Assembly (NCBI GenBank): GCA_017446845.1
Contig: JAFSOQ010000036.1
Span: forward strand, 1-38,005
DNA: 38,005 nucleotides
Direction: 5' to 3'
From: Selenomonadaceae bacterium
GTDB taxonomy: Bacteria; Bacillota; Negativicutes; Selenomonadales; Selenomonadaceae
The number at the start of each line of letters is the position of its first letter. Within the stretch, counting starts at the first letter, position 1. Made by a program: the position numbers and the translations under genes. Shown here piece by piece: positions 8,601 through 15,962 of the stretch. The notes beneath the pieces are model-generated. The model had not been told where the DNA came from. It saw only the letters and a program-made list of their open reading frames with translations, and ran no database searches.

Positions 8601-10099
8601 AACTCGGCAAGGTCAAGCTTGGCATTGTGCTCGTAATAATCGGCAGAACGTTTTGCGTCGCCGATATATCGATAAGCGCGCCCCAAAGTATTTTGAATCA
8701 ACATTTTCGTAAGTAAATCGACGTCGTTCATTTCAAGGGCATGTTCGGCAATTTTTATGCAGTCAAGAAAATTTTCTTGCATAAGATAAAGTCGGGCACG
8801 CAAAAGCAATCGATAAGGCGACGGCGGAAAATTTTTCTCCAGATAATTGACGACCGCTTCCACCTCGTCCGACATGCCGTAATCGGAATAAGCTGATGCA
8901 ATTTTTTCAATCAGTTCGGGATTGTCGGGTTGAAGGTCAAGAATTTTTTCGGCCGTCTGCAAAACTTTTTCTTTGTCGCGAGTGACTTCCACAAAATAAA
9001 TCAGTTCTTTGGTCAGCTCGGAAATTTTTAAGCATTTTTCTTCGGGCGTGAGCAAAATTTTTTTTTGCCAATCATCAATCAGCGACTGCGCAATTTTAAT
9101 TTTTTCCGCGTCAAAATTTGTCGACTCAAATTGTTCGCCGTAGTTTTCGGATTTTTTAATTGCAAGTTTCATCTCCGCGACGGCACTCCGAAAATCATTT
9201 TTCTGCGCAAAACAATCGGCGAGCTTCGCGGAAAATTCGGGGACTTTCGGATAACGTTCGACTGCCAGCTTGACAATTTCAAAGCATTCCTCAAAGCGCG
9301 ACGGATTTTTTTCCAAACACTCAATCAAAAGTCGCATGGGACGATTCGACGGATTTTTTCTCGCAGCAATGTCAAGGCGCGCAAATTTTTCGACGTTCGC
9401 CCAATCCTCCAAAGCATAATAAGCGTCGGCAAGATAAGAATAAATTCTTTCGGGCTTGTCGGAAGTGTTGAACTCCTCAAGCAAAAGTTTTAAGTTTCGT
9501 TCCGCCTTAGAACGACTGATTGACGTCGAATAACCCGTATGATAAATTGTCAAGAGATTCGCGGGAGCCGAGGCGCGTTCCAAAGGTTTATCGCCGCGAT
9601 AAATTTCCTCGTGAATTTTTCCGACGTAACGAATATCGGGAGCGTGTTCAAAAATCCTGAGCAAATAAATTGAGTTGATAATTTTGTTTTCGTTATCTTT
9701 GTCGACGTTGACCAAATTAACGGAAATGCCCTGCTGTTTTGCCCGCTCAGCCATTTTTATGACGGTTTGAAAATTTTTGGCGGTGTCGTTTATAAAATAT
9801 TCGTCGGCGTCGAGAAAAACAATCCAATCGCCCGCCGCCTCACGAATTGCAATATTTCGCGGCGCAGAGAAATCATCTTGCCACGGTTCGTGAAAAATTT
9901 TCGCGCCGAATTTTTCTGCAATGGCAACTGTTCCGTCCGTCGAGCCGGTATCGACAACGATAATTTCGTCGACGAAATTTTTAATACTCTCCAGCGAGCG
10001 GCGCAAATCTTCTGCGGCATTCTTGACCATGTAGCACGCCGAAATTTTTATCTTGTCCCTTGTTCCTTGTCCCTTATTCCTTACCTTTCGCTTTGCCAA
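5657..10099 (-). CDS. Giant multidomain glycosyltransferase: GT2 - TPR - GT41 - TPR - GT41
   Basis: 1480 residues. Residues about 18-110 are a GT-A family 2 domain (ISACYMVKNA, IIVVDTGSTDGT, DDFSAPRN, DWIVFLDADEYF with the DAD metal motif). About 200-540 are TPR-like helical repeats. About 565-925 form a SPINDLY/OGT-type GT41 domain: GYISPDIRFH with the family His, DILIDLAGHTSDN, PAPIQISGIGW, VTFASFNSFTK, FPYPGGGTTCDALYMGVP and GERHNSRFG. A helical stretch follows. About 1118-1470 form a second GT41 with GYISGDFREH, IAFDLAGHTGYN, VTFGTICRYSK and YPYVGGATNLDALYMG. All expected His, Lys and GGTT-like positions are present in the first copy; the second has GATN. The protein is presumably cytoplasmic and glycosylates proteins; the target is unknown. 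The start is TTG at 10099 after GGAGGAGG; residues 6-17 are encoded by a 7-bp repeat. Confidence 0.9.
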   Translation of the reverse strand: MAKRKVRNKGQGTRDKIKISACYMVKNAAEDLRRSLESIKNFVDEIIVVDTGSTDGTVAIAEKFGAKIFHEPWQDDFSAPRNIAIREAAGDWIVFLDADEYFINDTAKNFQTVIKMAERAKQQGISVNLVNVDKDNENKIINSIYLLRIFEHAPDIRYVGKIHEEIYRGDKPLERASAPANLLTIYHTGYSTSISRSKAERNLKLLLEEFNTSDKPERIYSYLADAYYALEDWANVEKFARLDIAARKNPSNRPMRLLIECLEKNPSRFEECFEIVKLAVERYPKVPEFSAKLADCFAQKNDFRSAVAEMKLAIKKSENYGEQFESTNFDAEKIKIAQSLIDDWQKKILLTPEEKCLKISELTKELIYFVEVTRDKEKVLQTAEKILDLQPDNPELIEKIASAYSDYGMSDEVEAVVNYLEKNFPPSPYRLLLRARLYLMQENFLDCIKIAEHALEMNDVDLLTKMLIQNTLGRAYRYIGDAKRSADYYEHNAKLDLAELKNSPKLAQAEMIRREDYSNYLFHLHNLNVSREKIFEEICGFQKLLENIPHIKHNRKKHARHKKIRVGYISPDIRFHVVIFFSRHFFQSYDKTRFEVLVYANNAEDHITAQIKNCVDGFRNILNKTHQDVAAQIVQDEIDILIDLAGHTSDNSLPVMAYKPAPIQISGIGWFNSTGLDTIDYFLADKFTDPEGLNEKFFTEKVLRLQHSHFCYSWHDFPFMMTPAPCTKNNYVTFASFNSFTKVTDEMLKVWSKILSAVPKSRLYLKGIAFNKNGGLALAKKRIQAAGIELDRVDFETLENDYVQKYERADIALDTFPYPGGGTTCDALYMGVPVITLVGERHNSRFGYSLLMNMGLEELCAFSEEEYVQKAIDLANDWNRIREYHQTIRRKMEESPVMNDTIYMGELEAAYEKIFDAWINDKPLPDFPQESELVTEELADKYFKRALDYLSLENKIGDSDFPSKFDFKRTLYYAELAAQCESKIDAKLFVTIADRRNLTNDNLGAYEMMRKAMEYIYSPAGAEKNYPDYFIAECHRKMAKYAHDNRRHVEAIENDERAFQLTADKTRRLEFFDAILLGLHFLNLSNEEMAAFHFDYQKFFADVKPFTTYHKPHDKIKVGYISGDFREHAAFAVVWGFIDCHDKSKFEITCYSKNKKNDEYTELFRKAVDRFIDVKDLSDEELAKKIHDDEIDIAFDLAGHTGYNGLPALAYRPAPVQICGIGYMSTTGLKEIDYFITDEVLDPPGEHDKYFSEKLLYMPAQFCYARRADVLTPDGAPCIKNGYVTFGTICRYSKITDDMLAVWTEILNRVPDAKLLMRAQEFISNRAVDELYTVMKNFGCDTDRVIFRPALPFKEYFDAISKVDIMLDGYPYVGGATNLDALYMGVPVINLYGERHSTRFGKSILESVGLGELSVNSIEAYINTAVALANDFETLDVLHKNLRAMFLNSDKLDPIKFCRLLEKKFEEYLIETTAGNSRAK
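10052..10086. repeat. 7-bp tandem repeat, CTTGTCC type, in the glycosyltransferase N-terminus
   Basis: Five consecutive 7-base units (CTTGTCC, CTTGTTC, CTTGTCC, CTTATTC, CTTACCT). On the coding strand they encode a Lys/Gly/Arg-rich leader before the GT2 domain. The unit matches the reverse complement of the repeat at 5424-5454. Confidence 0.85.
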
Positions 10100-10131
10100 A
10101 ATGTTCTCCTCCTCCGAAAAAACTTTTTAAC

Positions 10132-10161
10132 ATTCTACCGCAGGTAAAAAAGTTTTTTCAA
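10132..10161 (-). promoter_or_regulatory. Candidate sigma-70 promoter of the glycosyltransferase
   Basis: On the minus strand TTGAAA (10161-10156), an 18-base spacer and TAGAAT (10137-10132) lie just upstream of the GGAGGAGG ribosome site and TTG start. Confidence 0.6.
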
Positions 10162-10198
10162 CGATTCCCAAAAAATTTTTCAAAGTCATGAAGTTACC

Positions 10199-10227
10199 TT
10201 GAAAAGTGGTTGCTCCTGTTGTATAAT
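10199..10227 (+). promoter_or_regulatory. Sigma-70 promoter of the fructose operon
   Basis: TTGAAA (10199-10204), a 17-base spacer and a perfect TATAAT (10222-10227), about 45 bases before the fruK ATG and divergent from the glycosyltransferase promoter. I see no clear operator repeat over it. Confidence 0.85.
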
Positions 10228-10271
10228 CGTAAAAAATATTTTCAATCAATTTTATAAGGGGGAAACTGTAA

Positions 10272-11180
10272 ATGATTTACACAGTAACTTTTAATCCCGC
10301 GATTGATTACATCATTCGGCTTGACAAGCTCACGACGGGCGCGATTAATCGCGTGACTTATGAGCAGGTGCTCGGCGGCGGCAAGGGCGTCAACGTTTCA
10401 ATCGTGCTGGGCAATCTCGGACACAAATCAACGGCAACCGGTTTCCTTGCGGGTTTCACGGGCGATGAAATTGTCCGCCAGCTCCGCGAATTCAACGCTG
10501 CTGACGACTTCGTTAAACTCGATGACGGTTTCTCTCGCATCAACGTAAAAATCAAAGCAGACGTCGAAACCGAAATTAACGGTCAAGGTCCCAAAATCAG
10601 CGAGGCAAAACGCGAAGAACTCTTCCAAAAACTCGAAAAGCTCGGCGAAGGTGATACGCTGATTCTCTCCGGCTCAATCCCCAACACGTTGCCCGATGAT
10701 ATGTACGAACAAACTCTCAGCCGCATTCAAGGCAAGGGCATTCGTTTCGTCGTCGACGCGGAAAAAGGTCTCCTCCTCAAAATCTTGAAATTCAATCCCT
10801 GGCTCATCAAACCCAACAATCACGAACTCGGCGACATGTTCGGCGTAAAACTCAAGACTGACGAAGAAATTGTAACTTACGCCAAAAAACTCCAGGAGAA
10901 AGGCGCACGCAACGTTTTGATTTCCATGGCGGGCGACGGAGCGATTTTCGTTCCCGAAGGCGGCGAGACGTTCTTTAAATCCCCGGCTCCCAAAGGCAAG
11001 CTCGTCAACTCGGTCGGCGCAGGTGATTCAATGGTTGCCGGTTTCGTCGCGGGCTACGAAGAAAGTAACGACGATTACGAACGCGCTTTCAAAATGGGTC
11101 TTTGCACCGGCTCGGCGTCGGCTTTCTCCGAAAATCTTGCTACGCGCCCCGAAGTCGAGGCTCTTTTGAAAACTATTTGA
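10272..11180 (+). CDS. fruK: 1-phosphofructokinase
   Basis: A 302-residue PfkB/ribokinase-family sugar kinase that converts fructose-1-phosphate, the product of the fructose PTS, to fructose-1,6-bisphosphate with ATP. The family signatures are in place: NPAIDYI near the N-terminus, GGGKGVNVS (about 35-43) for substrate binding, ILSGSIP (about 131-137), and NSVGAGDSMVAGF (about 246-258) with the catalytic base at about Asp252. Length is normal. The ATG follows AAGGGGGA at a good distance. It is the first gene of the operon and is followed by the PTS components, which supports the fructose-1-phosphate assignment over tagatose-6-phosphate. It ends with tandem TGA-TAA stops. Confidence 0.95.
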   Translation: MIYTVTFNPAIDYIIRLDKLTTGAINRVTYEQVLGGGKGVNVSIVLGNLGHKSTATGFLAGFTGDEIVRQLREFNAADDFVKLDDGFSRINVKIKADVETEINGQGPKISEAKREELFQKLEKLGEGDTLILSGSIPNTLPDDMYEQTLSRIQGKGIRFVVDAEKGLLLKILKFNPWLIKPNNHELGDMFGVKLKTDEEIVTYAKKLQEKGARNVLISMAGDGAIFVPEGGETFFKSPAPKGKLVNSVGAGDSMVAGFVAGYEESNDDYERAFKMGLCTGSASAFSENLATRPEVEALLKTI

Positions 11181-11198
11181 TAACTACCCGTTAATTTA

Positions 11199-11277
11199 AT
11201 TAGGAATTAGGAATTAGGAATGTGGAATGAAAAAACTTCTAACTCCTAAATCCTAACTCCTAACTCCTAACTGATAA
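11199..11277. repeat. Facing arrays of 7-bp repeats between fruK and the EIIAB gene
   Basis: Left arm: ATTAGGA three times and ATGTGGA (11199-11226). Right arm: CTTCTAA, CTCCTAA, ATCCTAA, CTCCTAA, CTCCTAA, CTGATAA (11236-11277). The arms are largely complementary, so the RNA could fold into a long imperfect hairpin between two genes of the same operon. There is no terminal U-run, so it looks like a processing or stability element or a repeat insertion. Confidence 0.85.
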
Positions 11278-11293
11278 AAGGGCGGTGTTTCCA

Positions 11294-12172
11294 ATGAAAA
11301 TTACAAACTTCATTTCCAAAAAATCAATAGCACTCAACGTGCACCCGACAGACAAAAACGAAGCGATTGACATGCTGGTCGATTTGCTCATGACGGCAGG
11401 TTCAATCAAAGATAAAGCAATCGTCAAACGCGACGTTTTAAGGCGCGAGGCTCAAGGCTCGACGGGACTGGCTAACGGGCTGGCAACTCCGCACGCGCAA
11501 AATAATGCCGTTAAACGTCCGGCAATCTCGATAATCACGGTGCCCGAAGGCGTCGAATTCAATTCACTCGACAAAAAACCTGCGCGGCTGTTGATGTTGT
11601 TTGCGGCTCCCGAAAAAGCTGACGATGCCGCAATGACTAACATGGGACGCCTTGCGGTTTTGCTCATGGATGACGAGTTCAAAGAAAATCTTATCAAGGC
11701 AACGTCGCCCGCCGAAGTCATACAAATCATCGACCGCAAAGAGGCTGAACGCTCCAAGAGTGAAACGCCCGAACCCGACGTTTCAGCCAACACGAAAATT
11801 ATCGCGGTCACGGCTTGCCCGACGGGTATTTCTTCATCGTTCATGGCTCGCGAATCTCTTAAGCAGTGCGCAGAAAAAATGGGCTTGACTATTCGCGTTG
11901 AAGTTCACGGCGCGGCGGGCGTCTATCACGCGCTCAGCGACGAGGAAATTAAAAATGCCGATTATGTTATCGTCGCGGCAAGCAAAAGAGTTCCGCTCGC
12001 TCGTTTCAACGGCAAGATGATGATTCAAACGGCGGTCAATACCGGTATCCGTAAGCCCGAACAACTTTTTAAACGTATCGAGGCGGGTCAAGCTCAAGTC
12101 TTCCAAGCAACAGAGGATGACGAAACTCTCGGCGAAAAACTCTTCAAAAAGATTAAAAGTATTTTCTCATGA
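11294..12172 (+). CDS. Fructose PTS EIIA-EIIB fusion protein
   Basis: Using ATG 11294 (AAAGGGCGG lies about 10 bases upstream; the in-frame GTG at 11285 sits on the ribosome site) the protein has 292 residues. Residues 1-150 are an EIIA-fructose/mannitol domain with GLATPHA, phospho-acceptor about His67. Residues about 168-265 are an EIIB-fructose domain with TACPTGIS, phospho-acceptor about Cys175. The segment after the Cys is SSSFMARES rather than the usual AHTFMAAE found in the neighbouring FruA, so this EIIB is atypical. There is no EIIC; it presumably passes phosphate to the membrane domain of FruA or has a regulatory role. Phosphotransfer itself is known for the family; the partnership is inferred. 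Confidence 0.88.
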   Translation: MKITNFISKKSIALNVHPTDKNEAIDMLVDLLMTAGSIKDKAIVKRDVLRREAQGSTGLANGLATPHAQNNAVKRPAISIITVPEGVEFNSLDKKPARLLMLFAAPEKADDAAMTNMGRLAVLLMDDEFKENLIKATSPAEVIQIIDRKEAERSKSETPEPDVSANTKIIAVTACPTGISSSFMARESLKQCAEKMGLTIRVEVHGAAGVYHALSDEEIKNADYVIVAASKRVPLARFNGKMMIQTAVNTGIRKPEQLFKRIEAGQAQVFQATEDDETLGEKLFKKIKSIFS

Positions 12173-12190
12173 TTATAAGGAGTTGCTGAT

Positions 12191-12529
12191 ATGACGCGAC
12201 AACTTTTAAAAATTTTCGTTTTGGCGGCGTTTCTTGTCACGTTAATGCAAACTTCGGCAGACGCAAGAAACATGCAACGACTTACCATAATAAACGAGAC
12301 GAGCAGTTATTTCAGTCGCGTTCACATTGGCGGCGGCGATTGTCTTCACGGCGCGGGTCTTTCAAGCGGAAGTTCGCACACGATATTGTATGATACGGAC
12401 ATTCAGTATTGGGATATAGGCATAACCCTTGAGAACGGAATTTCTCTCGGATATTATTGCGATTTGTCCGGAGCACGCCAATTAATATTTTTCGAGCAAG
12501 GTTCAGATATTGTGGTTACCAAAAGATAA
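12191..12529 (+). CDS. Small secreted protein of unknown function in the fructose PTS operon
   Basis: 112 residues. A clear signal peptide (basic MTRQ start, hydrophobic core to about residue 19, likely cut after SADA about residue 25) leads to a mature domain of about 87 residues with many Ser, Gly and aromatic residues, two Cys (in GGGDCLHG and GYYCDLSG) that could pair, and alternating beta-like stretches. The ATG follows AAGGAG at ideal spacing, 18 bases after the EIIAB stop, so it is translated within the operon. I recognise no family. Its location suggests a role outside the membrane linked to sugar uptake, but that is only position-based. Confidence 0.75.
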   Translation: MTRQLLKIFVLAAFLVTLMQTSADARNMQRLTIINETSSYFSRVHIGGGDCLHGAGLSSGSSHTILYDTDIQYWDIGITLENGISLGYYCDLSGARQLIFFEQGSDIVVTKR

Positions 12530-12571
12530 AAATTTATAAGTCAACAGTCGGCTCAGTCCGATTGATATAAC

Positions 12572-12591
12572 CCGTCGTCTTCGGGCGGCGG
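12572..12591 (+). promoter_or_regulatory. cUUCGg tetraloop hairpin before fruA
   Basis: An 8-bp stem (two G.U pairs) closes a C-UUCG-G tetraloop, an exceptionally stable RNA fold. A weaker 6-bp hairpin (about 12547-12564) precedes it. No U-run follows, so it looks like an intercistronic mRNA stability or processing element rather than a terminator. Confidence 0.6.
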
Positions 12592-12635
12592 CAGAAATTA
12601 TTTATCCCTTTATTTTGTAGTAAGGAGAAGGTATT

Positions 12636-14564
12636 ATGAGAGTTACCGATTTGCTCAAAAATGCGAGCATTGATCTCGGTGCCAAAGTCAAGGACAAACC
12701 CGACGCAATATCGCATCTGGTTGACTTGATGGAAAAAGGCGGCAACCTCAAGAACAAAGCACAGTATTTAAAAGATGTGCAAGCTCGTGAGGCGTCCGGC
12801 ACAACCGGTCTCGGCGACGGCATTGCCACACCGCACGCAAAATCTGCGGGTGTTAAGGCTCCGGGTCTCGCCGCAATGACCATTCCCGAAGGCATTGACT
12901 TCGATTCAATGGACGGCAATCCCGCAAGATTATTCTTCGCGATTGCGGCTCCCGACGGCGGCAATGATGAACATTTAATGATTTTGTCGAAACTCGCCAC
13001 AATGGTTATGGACCCCGACTTCAAGGAAGCTTTGATTAAAGCAACCACGAAGGAAGAGTTCCTCAAGATTATCGACGACAAGGAAGACGGCAAATTCCAG
13101 GCTCCCGCCGACAGTGCAAATGCCGCTCCCGCGCCTGCCGCCGATCACATTCAGATTTTGGCAGTCACCGCTTGCCCGACCGGTATTGCTCATACCTTCA
13201 TGGCGGCGGAAAGTTTGGAACAGCACGCCAAGAAACGCGGCATCTCGATTAAGGTTGAGACGAACGGCTCCGGCGGTGCGAAAAATGTTTTGACGGCAGA
13301 TGAAATTGCCAAGGCGGACGGCATTATCGTCGCGGCGGATAAAAACGTCGCAATGGCTCGTTTCGACGGCAAGCACGTTGTCATTACCAAAGTTGCCGAC
13401 GGTATCAACAAAGCTGATGAACTCATTGATAAGGCGTTAAGCGGTTCGGCTCCGATTTATCACGCCAAAGCGGGCGAATCTGCAGGCGATTCAGGCGGTG
13501 GCGGCGGCGAGAATGAAAGTATCGGTCGCCAAATCTACAAGCACCTGATGAACGGCGTCTCGCATATGTTGCCATTCGTTATCGGCGGCGGTATCTTAAT
13601 TGCAATTTCATTCCTCATTGACGGCGCGTCGGTTGACTTGAACAGCTTGCCCGCCGAAGAGCGCGGAAAATTCGGCTCAATTACTCCTGCTGCCGCGACG
13701 TTCATGGGCATTGGCGGCGCGTCCTTCGGATTTATGTTGCCTGTTCTTGCCGGTTTTATCTCCATGTCTATTGCTGACCGGCCCGGTTTGGCGGCGGGCT
13801 TTGTCGGCGGTGCACTCAGTGCCTCCAACGGTTCAGGTTTCTTGGGCGCGTTGCTTGCAGGTTTCTTGGCAGGCTTTATCGTCAACTGGCTCAAAAAAGC
13901 TTTGAATGTCTTGCCGCCCTCTCTGGAAGGCACCAAGCCGATTTTGTTCTATCCTCTGCTCGGCGTTTTGCTTATCGGTTTAATTTGTAACTTCGTAATT
14001 GGTCCGCCTGTCTCCGGTATCAACGAAGCTCTCAAAGATACTCTTGCCAACATGGATCCCAACGCCAAACTCGTCATGGGTGCGGTTATCGGCGGCATGA
14101 TGGCTGTTGATATGGGCGGTCCTTTGAACAAGGCGGCTTACGTCACCGGCGTCGGGCTCTTGGCTGACGGCAACTATTACGTCATTGCGGCGGCTATGGC
14201 GGGCGGCATGGTTCCCCCGATTGCCATTGCTCTTGCTACGATTTTCTTCAAAGGCAAATTCACCAAGAGTGAGCAAAAAACAACTGCGACAAATATCATA
14301 ATGGGCTTGTCGTTCATCACAGAAGGCGCGATACCTTTTGCGGCGGGCGACCCGCTTCACGTTATCCCCGCTTGCGTCGTCGGCTCAGGTATAACAGGTG
14401 CTCTTGTCATGATGTTCGACTGCACTCTTATGGCTCCCCACGGCGGAATTTTTGTCGTCCCGACTATAGGTAACCCCTTGGGATATTTGGCGGCTATTGC
14501 TATCGGTTCAGTAGTAGGCTGTGTGATTCTCGGTTTTATCAGAAAGCCGAGACCTCAAGATTGA
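12636..14564 (+). CDS. fruA: Fructose PTS transporter EIIABC
   Basis: 642 residues: EIIA (1-150, GIATPHA with phospho-acceptor about His67), an Ala/Pro linker (about 155-170), EIIB (about 172-270, TACPTGIAHTFMAAE with about Cys180), a Gly-rich linker (about 285-295) and EIIC (about 303-635) with MLPFVIGGG, AVDMGGPLNKAAY, FITEGAIPFAAGDP and PHGGIFV, all typical of the fructose-specific membrane domain. It imports fructose as fructose-1-phosphate, the substrate of FruK in the same operon. The ATG at 12636 follows AAGGAGAAGG. HPr and EI are not in the window. Last gene before a terminator. Confidence 0.96.
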   Translation: MRVTDLLKNASIDLGAKVKDKPDAISHLVDLMEKGGNLKNKAQYLKDVQAREASGTTGLGDGIATPHAKSAGVKAPGLAAMTIPEGIDFDSMDGNPARLFFAIAAPDGGNDEHLMILSKLATMVMDPDFKEALIKATTKEEFLKIIDDKEDGKFQAPADSANAAPAPAADHIQILAVTACPTGIAHTFMAAESLEQHAKKRGISIKVETNGSGGAKNVLTADEIAKADGIIVAADKNVAMARFDGKHVVITKVADGINKADELIDKALSGSAPIYHAKAGESAGDSGGGGGENESIGRQIYKHLMNGVSHMLPFVIGGGILIAISFLIDGASVDLNSLPAEERGKFGSITPAAATFMGIGGASFGFMLPVLAGFISMSIADRPGLAAGFVGGALSASNGSGFLGALLAGFLAGFIVNWLKKALNVLPPSLEGTKPILFYPLLGVLLIGLICNFVIGPPVSGINEALKDTLANMDPNAKLVMGAVIGGMMAVDMGGPLNKAAYVTGVGLLADGNYYVIAAAMAGGMVPPIAIALATIFFKGKFTKSEQKTTATNIIMGLSFITEGAIPFAAGDPLHVIPACVVGSGITGALVMMFDCTLMAPHGGIFVVPTIGNPLGYLAAIAIGSVVGCVILGFIRKPRPQD

Positions 14565-14589
14565 TAAATAATTTTAACCAATAAAAAAC

Positions 14590-14625
14590 GGCGGCAGGCT
14601 CGAAAGCTTGTCGCCATTTCTTTTT
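14590..14625 (+). terminator. Rho-independent terminator of the fructose operon
   Basis: A 10-bp stem (14590-14599 with 14606-14615, two G.U pairs) with loop TCGAAA, followed by ATTTCTTTTT. Confidence 0.85.
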
Positions 14626-14777
14626 GAAGACCTAATTTGGAAATATAAAGAGATGCTACAATTTTAGTTATTCAAACCTCACAACGAGATAATTAATTTC
14701 TGTAGTTTTTCTTTGCGAGTAGTGACAAGTTTTTAAAAATTGTGCAGGAAATTTTAATCGACGGCAGAAAAGTGGGT

Positions 14778-14805
14778 AGGAACAAGGAACGGGGAACCAG
14801 TTCCT
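14778..14805. repeat. 7-bp tandem repeat upstream of rodA
   Basis: Units AGGAACA, AGGAACG, GGGAACC and the inverted AGTTCCT. It directly abuts the leader hairpin at 14806. The rest of 14626-14831 is AT-rich and shows no gene or convincing promoter. Confidence 0.7.
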
Positions 14806-14830
14806 AAAAATCGACCGAAGGGAGATTTTT
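14806..14830 (+). promoter_or_regulatory. Leader hairpin with the ribosome site in its loop (copy 1)
   Basis: AAAAATC and GATTTTT pair as a 7-bp stem around GACCGAAGGGA, which contains the Shine-Dalgarno sequence; the rodA ATG follows one base later. The 27 bases ending at 14830 are identical to those ending at 25034, before the broken glgX. It may be a shared translational control hairpin. Confidence 0.65.
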
Positions 14831-14831
14831 C

Positions 14832-15953
14832 ATGGCAATATTATCTGCGGACAGCAAAAGAATCTTGCGCCGCGTCGATTTTCTATTGATATTGAGCACG
14901 GCGGCGATAGTGATATACGGCTTGGTAATAATATCAAGTGCGACGCACATAAACACGCCGGGCGAGGAACGATTTTGGTACGTGCAACGTCAAGGAATGT
15001 TCGCGCTGATTAACGGCATTTTAGCGATACTGTTCATAAATTTTGATTATCGGGGGCTAAGTCAGCACGGGAACAAAATATACGTGTTCAATCTGATAAT
15101 GTTATTGGCGGTCATGCTGTTCGGGCACGCGGCATTGGGAGCGCAACGCTGGATACAAATCGGACCGATAAGCCTGCAACCGTCGGAGTTTTCCAAATTG
15201 CTGATGATAATCTGTTTGGCGTCGATTTTGGAAGAGCGCATGGGCAAATTAAATTCTCTGCAAGACATTTTGCCGATAGCGTTATACGTCGGAGTTCCGT
15301 TCATCTTAGTTTTAAAGCAACCGGACTTGGGCACGTCGCTTGTATTCATGGCGATATTTTTCGGCATGGTGATAGCGTGCGGAATGCCTTGGCGATATTT
15401 TATCGGGACAGTGGCAGTGGGGATAATGTCATTTCCGCTGATGTGGCAGTTCCTGAAGGATTATCAGAAAATGCGAATCATGGTATTCATTGACCCGAAT
15501 GTTGACCCGTTGGGCAGCGGCTATCACATAATCCAATCGAAAATTGCAATCGGTTCGGGAATGTTATTCGGCAAAGGATTATTCGAGGGCACGCAAAGTC
15601 AGCTGAACTTCTTGCCCGAAAATCACACGGACTTTATATTTGCGGTGGTCGGCGAGGAATTGGGCTTTGTCGGCGCAGTGATATTATTGCTGTTGTATTT
15701 GATAGTTTTTTGGCGCGGGATAATCATAGCCAAAGAAGCGGGCGACGTGTTCGGAAGATTGTTGGCGGTCGGGATAACGAGCATGTTGGCGTTCCATGTG
15801 CTGGTTAATGTGGGAATGACGACGGGAATCATGCCGGTTACGGGCATTCCGTTGCCACTGATGAGTTACGGAATCAGCTCGCTGACGACGAACATTTTAT
15901 CGGTAGCAATCCTGCTGAATATCCACATGCACAAGCAGAAATTTATTTTTTAG
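14832..15953 (+). CDS. rodA: RodA/FtsW/SpoVE-family peptidoglycan polymerase
   Basis: 373 residues and about ten membrane segments. SEDS-family glycosyltransferase that polymerises lipid II in the elongation machinery with a class B PBP. Signatures are ALGAQRWIQIGPISLQPSEF, KQPDLGTSLVF with the catalytic-region Asp, GSGYHIIQSKIAIGSG, LPENHTDFIFAVVGEELG and the C-terminal TGIPLPLMSYG. The repeat/QPSEF and NHTDFIF forms favour RodA over FtsW. The ATG has its Shine-Dalgarno in the hairpin loop described above. TAG at 15951-15953 is followed within 10 bases by the radical SAM gene, so the two are co-transcribed. Confidence 0.94.
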   Translation: MAILSADSKRILRRVDFLLILSTAAIVIYGLVIISSATHINTPGEERFWYVQRQGMFALINGILAILFINFDYRGLSQHGNKIYVFNLIMLLAVMLFGHAALGAQRWIQIGPISLQPSEFSKLLMIICLASILEERMGKLNSLQDILPIALYVGVPFILVLKQPDLGTSLVFMAIFFGMVIACGMPWRYFIGTVAVGIMSFPLMWQFLKDYQKMRIMVFIDPNVDPLGSGYHIIQSKIAIGSGMLFGKGLFEGTQSQLNFLPENHTDFIFAVVGEELGFVGAVILLLLYLIVFWRGIIIAKEAGDVFGRLLAVGITSMLAFHVLVNVGMTTGIMPVTGIPLPLMSYGISSLTTNILSVAILLNIHMHKQKFIF

Positions 15954-15962
15954 GTGACGAGA

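Noticed and set aside
5633..9493. Long plus-strand open frames opposite the giant glycosyltransferase
   Set aside because: They are antisense shadows of a well-supported gene; composition (Phe/Lys/Arg/Val-rich) is that of reversed codons and no family motifs appear.
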